A stretch of 64,000 bases of DNA, taken from NCBI RefSeq assembly GCF_017168235.1, contig NZ_JABFAO010000009.1, positions 124,001 through 188,000 of the forward strand, in the 5' to 3' direction. Each line of letters starts with the position of its first letter. Within the stretch, counting starts at the first letter, position 1. A program made the translations under genes and the position numbers. The stretch is from Rhodococcus sp. KRD197. GTDB lineage: Bacteria; Actinomycetota; Actinomycetes; Mycobacteriales; Mycobacteriaceae. Below, piece by piece: positions 35,416 to 44,234 of this stretch. A model generated the notes under the pieces. That model was given only the letters and a program-made list of their open reading frames with translations, was not told where the DNA came from and searched no databases.

Positions 35416-36564
35416 ATGAGTGACGTCGGTGTGCAGTGGCGGCCATACCCACTGTGGGGTGGGCGAGGAGACTGGTGCAACGAAGCGGTCGTTGGGACGC
35501 ACGCCTATGTCGACGCCATCCGCGGGACTCTGGGGTCGGATTTCGACCCCGCTGGCTCGACTATTCGACGCACCGTCGAGTTGATTCCCGAGCCAGACAA
35601 TCCGCACGACCGATACGCAGTGTCCGTCCGGGCGTCGAACTACTTGATCGGCTACCTGGCGCGCGAACGCGCAATCTTGTTTCACAACCGGTTGATGGAG
35701 CTGATCAATCGGGGATTGGTCCCCACTGTGCCCGCATCGATTCGCGCATACGAACAGAACCGGTGGGACGACAGGCCCGGAACACCGATTGACCTAGCCA
35801 CCAATATCGAAGTGCAACTCAGCGAGCCCCATCTCATCCTCCCGGGCAACGAACCACCCGAAATGCCGTACACGCTTCTTCCGAGCGGCGGGGCTGTTCA
35901 GGTAACCAAGGCCGATGAGCACTTCGACGTCTTGCGGCACTTCGTCGAGCCGGAGGGCGAGCTGGAACTGTTGGTCACACTGCACGAAATCGACGTCAGC
36001 ACAGCCAAGACCGAGAAGAAAGCCGTCGAGGTGCGCGTCGACGACCACAGGATCGGGCAGCTGACGCCTCAGACCAGCGCAAAGTTTCTGCCTGCCATAC
36101 GGCATTTGAAGGATCGCGGATTGCTGACGGTCGGCCGCGGATTGTTCAAGGGGTCCGCGGTCTCGGCCCAGGTATCGCTGATGGCCGCGAAAGCGCATGA
36201 GCTGCCTCAGGACTTCCTGACCGGGGATCCGAAGACCGTCATCGCGTTGAACCGGCCGCGTCGGACGCCAGTTGCTACAGCGAGTGTGTCGGTGGCGTCG
36301 GCAGCCGAGACTGCCACATTCGTTATCGATCTCGTGACTTCGCAGCCGCTGACGCCATGGCAGCAGAAGGAAGCATTCAAGCTGTTGCGTGCTGCAGCGT
36401 CGGTTGTGGGTGATGCCGTCGAAGATCCTGTGGTGACAGCTAGTTCGGTCCGAGCAGTGGTCTTGCGGGAGCACTCGGAAGTCATTGCCAACGCCATTGC
36501 GGGCATCGAGGATTCGGACTTTGCGTTGGCGAACGACTTTCGGAGTTCTATCGCACTGTCCTGA
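35416..36564 (+). CDS. HIRAN domain protein
   Basis: A 382-residue protein with a HIRAN domain near residues 25-100. VVGTHAYVDAIRG begins it, and VELIPEPDNPHDRYAVSVRA with LIGYLARE closes it. A second, weaker HIRAN-like repeat lies near 190-260 (KAVEVRVDDHRIGQLTPQTS). HIRAN domains bind DNA ends or single-stranded DNA and usually accompany helicases or nucleases. ATG 35416 has GAGGGGA upstream. It is divergent from the Hhe-type helicase and may serve as its DNA-recognition partner, which is inference. The C-terminal 80 residues are helical. Confidence 0.75.
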   Translation: MSDVGVQWRPYPLWGGRGDWCNEAVVGTHAYVDAIRGTLGSDFDPAGSTIRRTVELIPEPDNPHDRYAVSVRASNYLIGYLARERAILFHNRLMELINRGLVPTVPASIRAYEQNRWDDRPGTPIDLATNIEVQLSEPHLILPGNEPPEMPYTLLPSGGAVQVTKADEHFDVLRHFVEPEGELELLVTLHEIDVSTAKTEKKAVEVRVDDHRIGQLTPQTSAKFLPAIRHLKDRGLLTVGRGLFKGSAVSAQVSLMAAKAHELPQDFLTGDPKTVIALNRPRRTPVATASVSVASAAETATFVIDLVTSQPLTPWQQKEAFKLLRAAASVVGDAVEDPVVTASSVRAVVLREHSEVIANAIAGIEDSDFALANDFRSSIALS

Positions 36565-36718
36565 CCGACCTGTGTCGGTAGCGAACTTTAGGCTTCGGTT
36601 GTTTCGAGATGTCCGGAAACGTCGGTTCTGCGATTGTATGAAACTTGGAGTTGAGCATTGGTGACCGTTCCATTTGGCCGTGAAGGTCGTATTGAATTCG
36701 CTATGGGCAGGAGGGTGT

Positions 36719-38589
36719 ATGAAGCCGCTCCTGCATGAGACCGTCGCACGGTGGGCCGAGGATCATCAGTTCGGTCCGGAACTGAAGTTCACGGAAGCCG
36801 CAAGTATCGGTCTGCCCGCGAACGGCCCAAAGGCTAGTGGCTACTACCTCTTGCGATTCGAGAACGACTCCTACTACCTGGGAGAGTCGGTGGATTTACG
36901 ATCCCGGATGGGTGATCCGTCCCGGCATTTCCGGAGGGCTCATTGCGTGAGTGCCTCCTCCGGATTGAGGGTGCGCGTCCGATCGTAGTGGAGTTGCTCG
37001 GCGTGGTCGGGCGTGAGGTCATGGCAGTAGCTGTGGGGGCGCCACCAACCGGGCCACCATATCGATGGCATCCTTCTTCAACTCCGCCGAGTACCGCTTC
37101 GATCCTGCTGCCATGAGGTTTCATCTTTCCCTGAGACGAACCCTCCGGAAACACCGGGACGGATCAGGGTGGGCACAAGGCGAAGTGGGGTGATGAGATC
37201 GCGACAGTGCGTCTCTTGGCTGTTACCGCCTCCAAGCAAGAACTCAAACGGGTGGAACGGACTCTCACTCACGATCTGGAGTCAACTGGTGCGCCACTTC
37301 GAAATGTTCTGAACGCGAGCGTCACTGTGGGTGTCGATGCGCTCAGTGAGCTACTGGATGAAGCGGCACAGGAAAAGTGGCTGGTGAACCCTGGTGCCTA
37401 CAATGCTCACGATTCGACTCCGCTGAAATCAATTACGGTACAGTCGATTCGATACTCAACAGCTGCTCGCCGCTACGTCGAGCACTCCGACGAAGCGGCT
37501 GTCACCGCACTCCTGCGTACCTTCATCGAAGCGTGCATCCCGGCCCCTCGCGCAACCGAGTTTCAATACTGGTCTGTGAGCACGGGTACGTATGGCAGCA
37601 CCAGGTTTCCACGTCGCTTCTGCGTGAGTGTTGGCAAGATGGAGGTGTTTGTCGTCAACGCAGATAAGCAGCGCGGAGGTCAACTCGGCGGCTTCGTCAA
37701 CATTCGGGAGAGCGTGCTTGACTCCCTGTTGGATGACGTCGATGGCTTCCTGTCAGAGCACTCGGGTGTGGAGGTCTCGGAGACTTGCTACGACGACGCA
37801 GGAGCTGACACTCTCAAATTGCGGGCTGAAGGGCTCGACGCACTCACCAAGCTATTGTCCGACCCCCGGGTGTCGAAGGCCGCTGGAGCGCTCGTTCTCG
37901 ACCTGATGAGGAAGCACTTCTGCATCTATACCAGGTATCACTGCCCGCAGCTGGTCGAGCGCGTCTACCCGGGCCTGAGCCGCGACTCAGGCGGTGAAGT
38001 GGAGGCTGTCATCTACACCGATATTGGACCGACCTCCGTGGTGGAAGCCATTCAAAACGTCCCTGGCCGGGTTAGTACTGACGATGAGTCCGCAGAGCAG
38101 GTCGAAGATCTTGGAGATGTGGAGATTTATTGGGTGGTCGGGCCGGGAACCCGCGCCTCGAAAAGAAATCAGTTGTCGGACTTTGTTGCTCGTGGTGAGT
38201 GGCGAACGGATTCGAATTCTCGCTATGAGGCCATGGTGGCCAACATGCGGGTAGGCGAGCGAATCGCCGTTCGAACGCGGAGAAACATAACCGAAGACGT
38301 GCCTTTCGACAATCGTGACCACCCGGTATCCGCAATGGACTTCCACCTGCGCGGTGTCATCACGCACAGTCCGGGGGATGGTTGCTCGGTGGGGGTTCGG
38401 TGGGACGACGCCTTTGCTGTGCCGCGCCGTTTCTACCTCTATACAAGCCAGGACGTGGTGTGGCCAATGGTGCTCGGGCAGTCCACCAGTTGGGACCAAG
38501 TGATCAAATTTGCCTTTTATGATGAACCACAGGACATCGATATGTTCAGAAATTCACCGTTCTGGTCTCGACGATTCGGTGATCGTTGA
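36719..38589 (+). pseudogene. GIY-YIG nuclease gene interrupted by a small IS element
   Basis: ATG 36719 (AGGAGGG upstream) starts a protein whose residues 40-60 read GYYLLRFENDSYYLGESVDL, a GIY-YIG core. The frame breaks at 36912 where a 254-base element begins and resumes after 37169. Joining the flanks with one GGG copy gives RMGGHKAKWGDEIATVRLLA, followed by RTLTHDLESTGAPLRNVLNA, exactly as in a GIY-YIG fold. The rest is about 450 residues with a possible PUA/EVE-like C-terminus (NMRVGERIAVRTRRN). The intact gene coded for about 538 residues and may have been a modification-dependent nuclease. The C-terminal frame has no disruption of its own, which suggests a recent insertion. Confidence 0.75.
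36913..37166 (-). mobile_element. 254-bp internally deleted IS3-family element
   Basis: The ends are 26-bp inverted repeats (TGATCCGTCCCGG at both ends, then 2 mismatches, then TTTCCGGAGGG). They are flanked by a 3-base GGG repeat at 36910-36912 and 37167-37169. On the minus strand the start of an IS3-type OrfA remains (from 37114: GSKRYSAELKKDAIDMVARL). The other end keeps an OrfB-like tail (YDRTRTLNPEEALTQ, stop at 36940-36942). Nearly all of both genes is deleted, leaving a MITE-like derivative that would need a full-length copy elsewhere to move. It sits inside a GIY-YIG gene. Confidence 0.8.
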
Positions 38590-38704
38590 CCGCCGGCGAG
38601 GTCGTACCGCTCAGGCGCATACCCCGCGTTCGTCACTTGCCAAGCTGAGGTCCGCTGTTCGGACGACATCGCTTGATTCCCGGGACGGCTAGCGTCTCGA
38701 TGGT

Positions 38705-39308
38705 ATGAGAATCGGTTTCGGTCGTGTAGGAGAGTGCGTCACTTTGACTTTGTCTGAGTCTTGCATCCCTCGAAGGGTTCTCGGTATTGCCTGCGTCGCA
38801 GTTCTGGCGACTGCGGCGTGCTCCGACTCCAGCGGTGTGGCCCCTCCAATACCTCAGGCTGATCAACTCGCTGTGCACCAGGTGGAGTCGTCGGCCACGT
38901 CCACCGCCGAAGCCGCTGCGTCAGGTCCACTCACAGGCTTCGTCATTGCGTGGGCTGATAACGGAACGGTGCACGTCGGCACCATCGACCCTGAGACTGG
39001 TGAATATGCCGTCGGACCAACTTTCGAGGTGGGAGACTTCGCGGTCGCTCCGAATGCACCGACGACCAATGACCAATCCTACTTTCGCCGGTTGGTCTCG
39101 CCTGACTTCGAATTCGCCTACGCGCAGCGAATCGTCGACGGTGACCCGCATGTCGGATGGGGTCGACACAGCCGGAAATTTTGCGGATGTCACTGCGAGC
39201 GTTGCCGGTCCGCGCACCGACCTGAGCGGTCCGCCAGATGTGAACGGGCACGGCTTTGATCAGCTCGGCAAAGGCCGACACACCAACCGAATGCAAGGTC
39301 GATGCTAG
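38705..39308 (+). pseudogene. Lipoprotein gene, frameshifted and truncated
   Basis: The start codes for a basic N-region, a hydrophobic helix and a lipobox (VAVLATAACSDSS; Cys at about residue 39), so the product would be a lipid-anchored exported protein. The beta-rich body follows (GFVIAWADNGTVHVGTIDPE). At the GGGG run 39159-39162 the frame moves by one base. Without one G it reads DPHVGWVDTAGNFADVTASV and then PDVNGHGFD before ending at 39308. The end looks cut short next to the exporter genes. Whether the extra G is real is open. Confidence 0.55.
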
Positions 39309-39355
39309 TTGATGTCGCAGCACTATTTGTGTGTTCGCCATACCTCGGAGCGCAA

Positions 39356-40549
39356 TCAACGTGACAAAGCGAGGCTGGCCTCGCCGAAAAGCATCCGAAC
39401 GGAAAGGGTTGCCAGCACGAGCGATACAGCAGCGTTGACTGCAAGGCAAGCAGCAAGCGACCAGCCGTCATACTCTCCGGAGATCGTCTCGGATAGGCCA
39501 ATTGCTACGTTTGAAAATGGGATGGTTTCGAATACTCGTCTGAGGTGGTCGTTGGACGCGACTGCCGATGCGCCTCCCACCGAGACCGGAATGAAGGCCA
39601 CCAACGAGACCCAGTACTGCGCCTCCTTGATCGTCCTGGCCAAGCCGCTCACGAATAGTAACATCGCGCTACATAGCGTGAGTGCTGAGAGCGTGAGAAT
39701 TGCAAGCGTAAAGGCGCTGCCGGCGCCGATACCGGCTTCGACTACGTAATCTAGACCGAGGTTCCACGCCCCCCGTGGCCTAACGTGACCGACGCAGATC
39801 AAGAAGGATAAGGCCAGTATTCCAGACGTCGCCGAGGTGACGACAACCGCGCAGAGCTTACCCATTATTATGCTCAGGCCGGGGGCGCCCGAAACACGCA
39901 GACTTTCGAAGGTGCCGTGTTCTTTTTCGGCCGCTATGCATTCGATGGCGACCGAAGTGCCCGCCAGGGTGAATAGGGATAACAGAAGCACTGGCAATAG
40001 ATAGCTTGTGATGGCAATGTTTGCGGGAGCCTGGCTGAAGAAATTTTCCACCAGAGTCGTTGACCTTGCTTTGTCCATAAGCGTCGGCTGAAGCGGGTCC
40101 CAGACTCCATTTTCCGGCAGTCCTGAATCTGTGAATACTACTATTGCCTCGGCCGTCAGTGCAGTCGAATCCAGCGACATCGGGCTGGGTATGAGCTTCC
40201 AGGATTCGTCACTTTCCTGTATCAACGCTAAATCCGATTTTCCGCGCACGAGGTCATCCCACGGGGAATCGCTCCACTTGACATTCCACACGGGCTGTCC
40301 AGTGTCTCCGACATCCGTCCGGTTGAGCCTGTCGTCGATGTGTTTCAGCAGTCGCGAGTCATTAGGGTTGAAACTGTTCGAAGAGACGCTCAGCTCCTTG
40401 TGATCCAACTCAGAACTGGTGCCCTGCGCGAACAGTAGAAGGCAGAAGAGCGGTCCGATAAGGGTCGGGATGAACAACAGTACGAGCGCACGGCGGTCGC
40501 GCAGTTGCTGGCTCAGCTCTTTTTTGAGGACGACCCAGAGATTAGACAT
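39356..40549 (-). CDS. ABC-2 type transporter permease (NatB-like)
   Basis: A 397-residue membrane protein. One N-terminal helix (LVLLFIPTLIGPLFCLLLFA) is followed by an extracytoplasmic domain of about 140 residues and then five or six helices (SYLLPVLLLSLFTLAGTSVA through AACLAVNAAVSLVLATLSV). The motif IECIAAEKEHGTFESLRVS is typical of ABC-2 permeases of the NatB/CcmB-like group. Its start overlaps the ATPase gene stop by 8 bases, so the two form one exporter. Cargo is unknown; the upstream membrane micropeptide gene is one candidate. GC content is somewhat lower than in the flanking island. Confidence 0.85.
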   Translation of the reverse strand: MSNLWVVLKKELSQQLRDRRALVLLFIPTLIGPLFCLLLFAQGTSSELDHKELSVSSNSFNPNDSRLLKHIDDRLNRTDVGDTGQPVWNVKWSDSPWDDLVRGKSDLALIQESDESWKLIPSPMSLDSTALTAEAIVVFTDSGLPENGVWDPLQPTLMDKARSTTLVENFFSQAPANIAITSYLLPVLLLSLFTLAGTSVAIECIAAEKEHGTFESLRVSGAPGLSIIMGKLCAVVVTSATSGILALSFLICVGHVRPRGAWNLGLDYVVEAGIGAGSAFTLAILTLSALTLCSAMLLFVSGLARTIKEAQYWVSLVAFIPVSVGGASAVASNDHLRRVFETIPFSNVAIGLSETISGEYDGWSLAACLAVNAAVSLVLATLSVRMLFGEASLALSR

Positions 40550-41282
40550 GACGGAACCCAGTCATTGCCTGTCGCAGCGCGTCGGCCGCGGGTGCTGGAG
40601 GTAGTTCGTCGAGAGAGTGGCGATTTGAGCTAGTCACTCCTCGTTCCCACAGCACCCAATAGTCGGCGCAATGTGACACGATTTCGTAGGCGTTGTGTCC
40701 GGAGATGAGAATCGACGTGTCGTCGAATGCCGCGCTGGCGATGAGCTCTCCGAAGAGCTGAAGTCCATCAATGTCCATGCCTGTGGTGGGTTCGTCGAGG
40801 AGCAATAGGTCGGGTTTGTGAACCATCGACCGTGCGAGTGCGACCCTTTGTCTCATTCCGCGAGACATATCGCGGACCTTCTTTGTGGAAAACCAGTCAA
40901 CGTTCAAGCTTTTCATTATTTCTTTTGTCGCGGCTTTTGCTTCTCGATGCTTCATTCCAGCGAGCTCCGCGAAATATCTGATGTTCTCCTCAGCGGTCAG
41001 GCTTCCATATAGGGAGGCATCGCCGCCTAGAAAGAGGCTGGTACGCCGGCGATTTGCCGGGCTTGCCCGGTGCGACGGTTCGCCGAACAGGAGTACCGTG
41101 CCATTATCTGGAGCGACAAGACCGCTAATAAGCCTCATCAATGTGGTCTTTCCCGACCCGTTGGATCCGACCAGTCCTACCCGCTGCCCACGTGCGATAT
41201 CAAAATCCGCTCTATCGAAGATCAGTTTTGAATCAAGGGTGAAACTGAGGGAGCAGCCTTGAACGATGATGTCCGCGGACAC
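40542..41282 (-). CDS. ABC transporter ATP-binding protein
   Basis: A 246-residue ABC ATPase with Walker A GSNGSGKTTLM, a Q-loop, signature MSRGMRQRVALARS, Walker B LLLLDEPTTGMD and an H-loop (ISGHN). It powers the ABC-2 permease encoded right after it. I chose GTG 41282 because AAGGAA lies 6 bases upstream; in-frame upstream codons run through the hairpin region and look non-coding. The signature MSRG differs from the common LSGG but is seen in exporters of this class. It may be controlled by the hairpin between it and the micropeptide gene. Confidence 0.88.
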   Translation of the reverse strand: MSADIIVQGCSLSFTLDSKLIFDRADFDIARGQRVGLVGSNGSGKTTLMRLISGLVAPDNGTVLLFGEPSHRASPANRRRTSLFLGGDASLYGSLTAEENIRYFAELAGMKHREAKAATKEIMKSLNVDWFSTKKVRDMSRGMRQRVALARSMVHKPDLLLLDEPTTGMDIDGLQLFGELIASAAFDDTSILISGHNAYEIVSHCADYWVLWERGVTSSNRHSLDELPPAPAADALRQAMTGFRHV

Positions 41283-41328
41283 GCTGGTTCCTTCGGATTG
41301 GATTGAATGAAAAGTCCGGTGGAGAATT

Positions 41329-41358
41329 CCGGTGGAGAATGTTGACACTCTCCACCGG
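41329..41358 (-). promoter_or_regulatory. 10-bp stem hairpin between micropeptide and ABC genes
   Basis: CCGGTGGAGA (41329-41338) pairs perfectly with TCTCCACCGG (41349-41358) around a 10-base loop. One arm overlaps a tandem repeat of TCCGGTGGAGAAT (41315-41327 and 41328-41340), so an alternative pairing is possible. It lies in the leader of the exporter operon. It could attenuate transcription, stabilise one mRNA end, or be a partial terminator. No T run follows. Confidence 0.45.
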
Positions 41359-41367
41359 GCATCGCCG

Positions 41368-41442
41368 TTAACGACGACGATTATTTCTCTGCCACAACGC
41401 GATTGTTGCGCCGAGAAGCGCGGCACCGCCAAAGAACAGCAT
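41368..41442 (-). CDS. 24-residue membrane micropeptide
   Basis: MLFFGGAALLGATIALWQRN is followed by NRRR and a stop. It has one hydrophobic helix (residues 2-17) and a basic tail, the form of a small membrane peptide. A near-perfect ribosome site, AAGGAGGTGA, ends 5 bases before the ATG, stronger than most in the window. It lies immediately upstream of the ABC exporter genes in the same direction, separated by a hairpin. It may be an exporter subunit, a leader peptide or an exported peptide. No family is recognised. Confidence 0.5.
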   Translation of the reverse strand: MLFFGGAALLGATIALWQRNNRRR

Positions 41443-41714
41443 GCGATTCACCTCCTTCTGGTTATTTACTGCGATTACTTCACATCGATGGCAGGTGAGT
41501 GTTTCGGAAAGAAGCACCGCCACTCACCCGTCATCAAAAATCAGAGTATTTGAGGTTTTCTGGACTGTCTGTCTGCTGTTCAGATGAGATTGGCGTCGGT
41601 TTCGATTATCCAGGAGGACGCCAGATTGCGAAATGCCCCTTGGGTATTGCGCTGTGATCGAAACATACTGCAGATCCGCGGGTCTGACCGCGTCTTCGAT
41701 GCACGAAAAGGAAG

Positions 41715-42600
41715 CTAGTGGTCCGTCTTTGAAGTCGTTTTACGGGTGGTTTTCTTGAGGATTTGCTCCGGTGTTTTGGTCCAGACGAACGGCTGGGCGC
41801 GTGGGTTCCAGGCGTTGATGAACGCGCGGATCTTAGCGGTGAGGTCGCGTACGTTGCGGAAGGTTCCGCGGTGGATCGCCTGTTGTTCGATGATCCCCAA
41901 CCACACCTCCACGAGGTTCGTCCAGGACGCCGAGGTGGGTGTGAAGTGGACTGTGATGCGGGGATTGTTGGCGAGCCGGTCACGGACTTCCCGCTTTTTG
42001 TGCGTGGCGTAGTTGTCCATCACCAGGTGCAATTGCTGGTCCGGGCTCGCTACGTGTTTGAGGAACACAAGAAATTCCTGGTGACGGTGCCGTGGCCGGC
42101 AGATCCCGGTGACCTGTCCGGTGGCGACTTCGAGGGCCGCGAACAGTGTCGTCGTACCGTTGCGGGCATAGTCGTGGGTTTGCCGTTCGGGTATCCCGAT
42201 CTGCATCGGCAGTGTCGGTGCGGTGCGGTCCAACGCCTGAATTTGCGACTGTTCGTCGACGCACAACACGATCGCGTTCTCCGGTGGCTCGAGATAGAGG
42301 CCGACTATATCGGTGGCCTTCGCAACCAAATCCAGGTCGGTGGAGAATTTGAATGTCTCACTGCGTCAGAGCTGGACGCCATGTTCCCGCCATACTCGGG
42401 CGACGGTAGCGTGCTCGATCTTCAGGTGCTCGGCGAGTAGTCGTGAGCTCCAATTGGGTGACGCCGTATTTCGCCGGTGGAGGTGTGAGTGTGACCGCAA
42501 TCAGATTCTTGCGGTCGAGGGTGCGTGGACGTCCCGATCGTTCCTCGTCGAACAGTCATGCGGTGGGGCGGTTGAGGTAGAGCACGCATACTGAGTCGGG
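41715..42600 (-). mobile_element. IS630-type transposase, decayed
   Basis: The C-terminal 204 residues are intact and carry the DDE core of IS630 transposases: CVDEQSQIQALDRT, then LVMDNYATHKKREVRDRL, then FTPTSASWTNLVEVWLGIIE. Upstream the same frame reads HLKIEHATVARVWREHGVQL and then hits a TGA at about 42370. Before that a frameshift near 42461 separates the helix-turn-helix part (LFDEERSGRPRTLDRKNL). No clear terminal repeats were found. It is an old, inactive insertion between the exporter genes and the zinc-ribbon gene. Confidence 0.75.
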
Positions 42601-42743
42601 TGTGCTTCGGGGCTGCCGGTGAAGTCGCCGGTGGGTAGAGTCGAGTCTTTTCGTACTTGCCATTGGATGCGAGGTGGATTGCGAAGCCCCACCGGTTGGC
42701 GGAGCCGTTGTATCCGCGTGGTGAGCTGCGACCCATGGCTTGT

Positions 42744-42866
42744 TCACTTATTCCCGGTGCCGTTGCATGCAGAACAATTGACCCAGTTCCCAAAGTCGCT
42801 GTGTCCGCCCGATCCACCGCAGCGTGGGCACGTCGCGCGCAGCAAAGTTTCCTTGAGTCTTGTCAT
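42744..42866 (-). CDS. 40-residue CxxC zinc-ribbon protein
   Basis: The product has two DnaJ-like knuckles, CPRCGGSGG and CSACNGTG, so it should bind one zinc ion. The ATG has GGGAG 6 bases upstream. It is too small for most gene finders. A similar four-knuckle small protein is coded at 45685-45834, and both sit among the membrane-anchored paralogues. Such ribbons often bind nucleic acid or serve as adaptor pieces, but no role can be assigned. Confidence 0.55.
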   Translation of the reverse strand: MTRLKETLLRATCPRCGGSGGHSDFGNWVNCSACNGTGNK

Positions 42867-43052
42867 TGTTGCTCCCTACTCTGAGGCTGATTCTGACATG
42901 CGTATGCAACCATGAATAAGTGCCTACGTGGTATCGATCGATCACCCGACAGCGCAGAGCTATTCGGTGGGTGGAGGCGCGTTTTCAAGGATACAAAATC
43001 GACCATGATCGAAAAGCGTTGCGTATCGACAGTATCGACGTGCCACAGTGGC

Positions 43053-44108
43053 CTACTTCTGCAAGACGGTGCTGCCGTCCACTGGACGAACTGCGCTGAC
43101 GAGTTTCGCGTAGCAATGATCGCGATCCAAATTGTTGGCAACGCACCAAGTATTCGCCGACTCGCCTGTCGGATAGGTTTCGCCCACGGCGGTTACCCAC
43201 CAATCAGGGGATGAAAAGGTGCTCCACGATCCGCTCCAGATGAGGCGCGCAGACGGGTATCGGATCCTCATCTGGAGGTGCTCGAGCAGGATGTCGGCAT
43301 TGGTCCATGTCTTGCCCTCGGCGACCAAGCCGGGCTTCTTCGAACTGATCTGAGGGATCCAGCGATCGGCGAGCGAGGAGGTTACGACGGCACGGTCGGA
43401 GTCCGAAATGGCGCGAAGTGCCTCCGCTGCAGCCATTTCCGCGTCACCCGATGTCGGTGGGGCGACGGTCGATGCGGACAGTGAGACCACCTCGGACGCA
43501 GATATATTCGATGAGTCGCTGCTTCCCGCGTCGAACTCGACGGAGGTGGACGACGACAGAGTCGTCGGGACCATCCAAAAAGTTCCGAGCGGAAAGGTCA
43601 ATGTCAAGCGACTGTTGCCGTCGCCGGTGAGCAATGCGGGGTCGGAGGAGAAGTCGAACACGCCTGCGGCAACGCTGGTCGATCCGTCGACAACATTGAT
43701 GCGCACCGACGAACTCGACACGACAGAATCGACCGAGCATCCGCTTGCAGCGGTCACGTCGAGCACCAGTCCTGACGCCGACAGACGCGCGTCATTGAAG
43801 GACACGACCGGCGCCGACGTGCACGAGCCGACGGCATTGTTCGGTGTTTCCCCGATGGCTGCATCCGCCGCTGGGCGAGCAGCGGTGTCCATCTGTACGT
43901 CGTCCGAACTTCGGGTTGTTCCGTAGACTCCTGCTGCGACTAGAACCGCCACCACGACGAGGCCGGCTGCCGCATGGAGGTACTTTCGGGGCGTGTCGGG
44001 GCTGCCTGTGGAGTGTGCTGATGCGGATAGCGATGGGTACGAGGTGTCGGTGGGAGTTGCAGCCGGTCGGTCCGGCAGCGGGAACAGTGGCTCGGGGTTA
44101 TCGGGCAT
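43053..44108 (-). CDS. Membrane-anchored exported protein, kinase-sensor-like
   Basis: A 351-residue protein starting MPDNPEPLFPLPDRP, almost the same as the next upstream gene (MPDSPEPLFPLPNQP). A Pro/Ser-rich cytoplasmic stretch is followed by one membrane helix (AAAGLVVVAVLVAAGVYG, about residues 49-66). The outer part has a beta-sandwich-like region and a C-terminal domain with WCVANNLDRDHCYAKLVSA. The layout resembles the sensor half of actinobacterial Ser/Thr kinases but has no kinase domain. It forms a tandem pair with 44235-44957 and may have arisen by duplication. Confidence 0.6.
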   Translation of the reverse strand: MPDNPEPLFPLPDRPAATPTDTSYPSLSASAHSTGSPDTPRKYLHAAAGLVVVAVLVAAGVYGTTRSSDDVQMDTAARPAADAAIGETPNNAVGSCTSAPVVSFNDARLSASGLVLDVTAASGCSVDSVVSSSSVRINVVDGSTSVAAGVFDFSSDPALLTGDGNSRLTLTFPLGTFWMVPTTLSSSTSVEFDAGSSDSSNISASEVVSLSASTVAPPTSGDAEMAAAEALRAISDSDRAVVTSSLADRWIPQISSKKPGLVAEGKTWTNADILLEHLQMRIRYPSARLIWSGSWSTFSSPDWWVTAVGETYPTGESANTWCVANNLDRDHCYAKLVSAVRPVDGSTVLQK

Positions 44109-44234
44109 GCGACCCGACCTTTCTGGACGCATTTCTTTGCGGATCAGGGGCCACGCATGAGGGTAGTGCAACGTTGCATCGATGGAGGCGAGAGTGATGT
44201 CGTTCGATCGAATGAAGCGGCGCGGAAGGGTAAT

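Noticed and set aside
44167-44178. TGCAACGTTGCA palindrome upstream of the gene at 43053-44108
   Set aside because: 12 bp is short and no related copy or regulator was seen; noted but not called as an operator.
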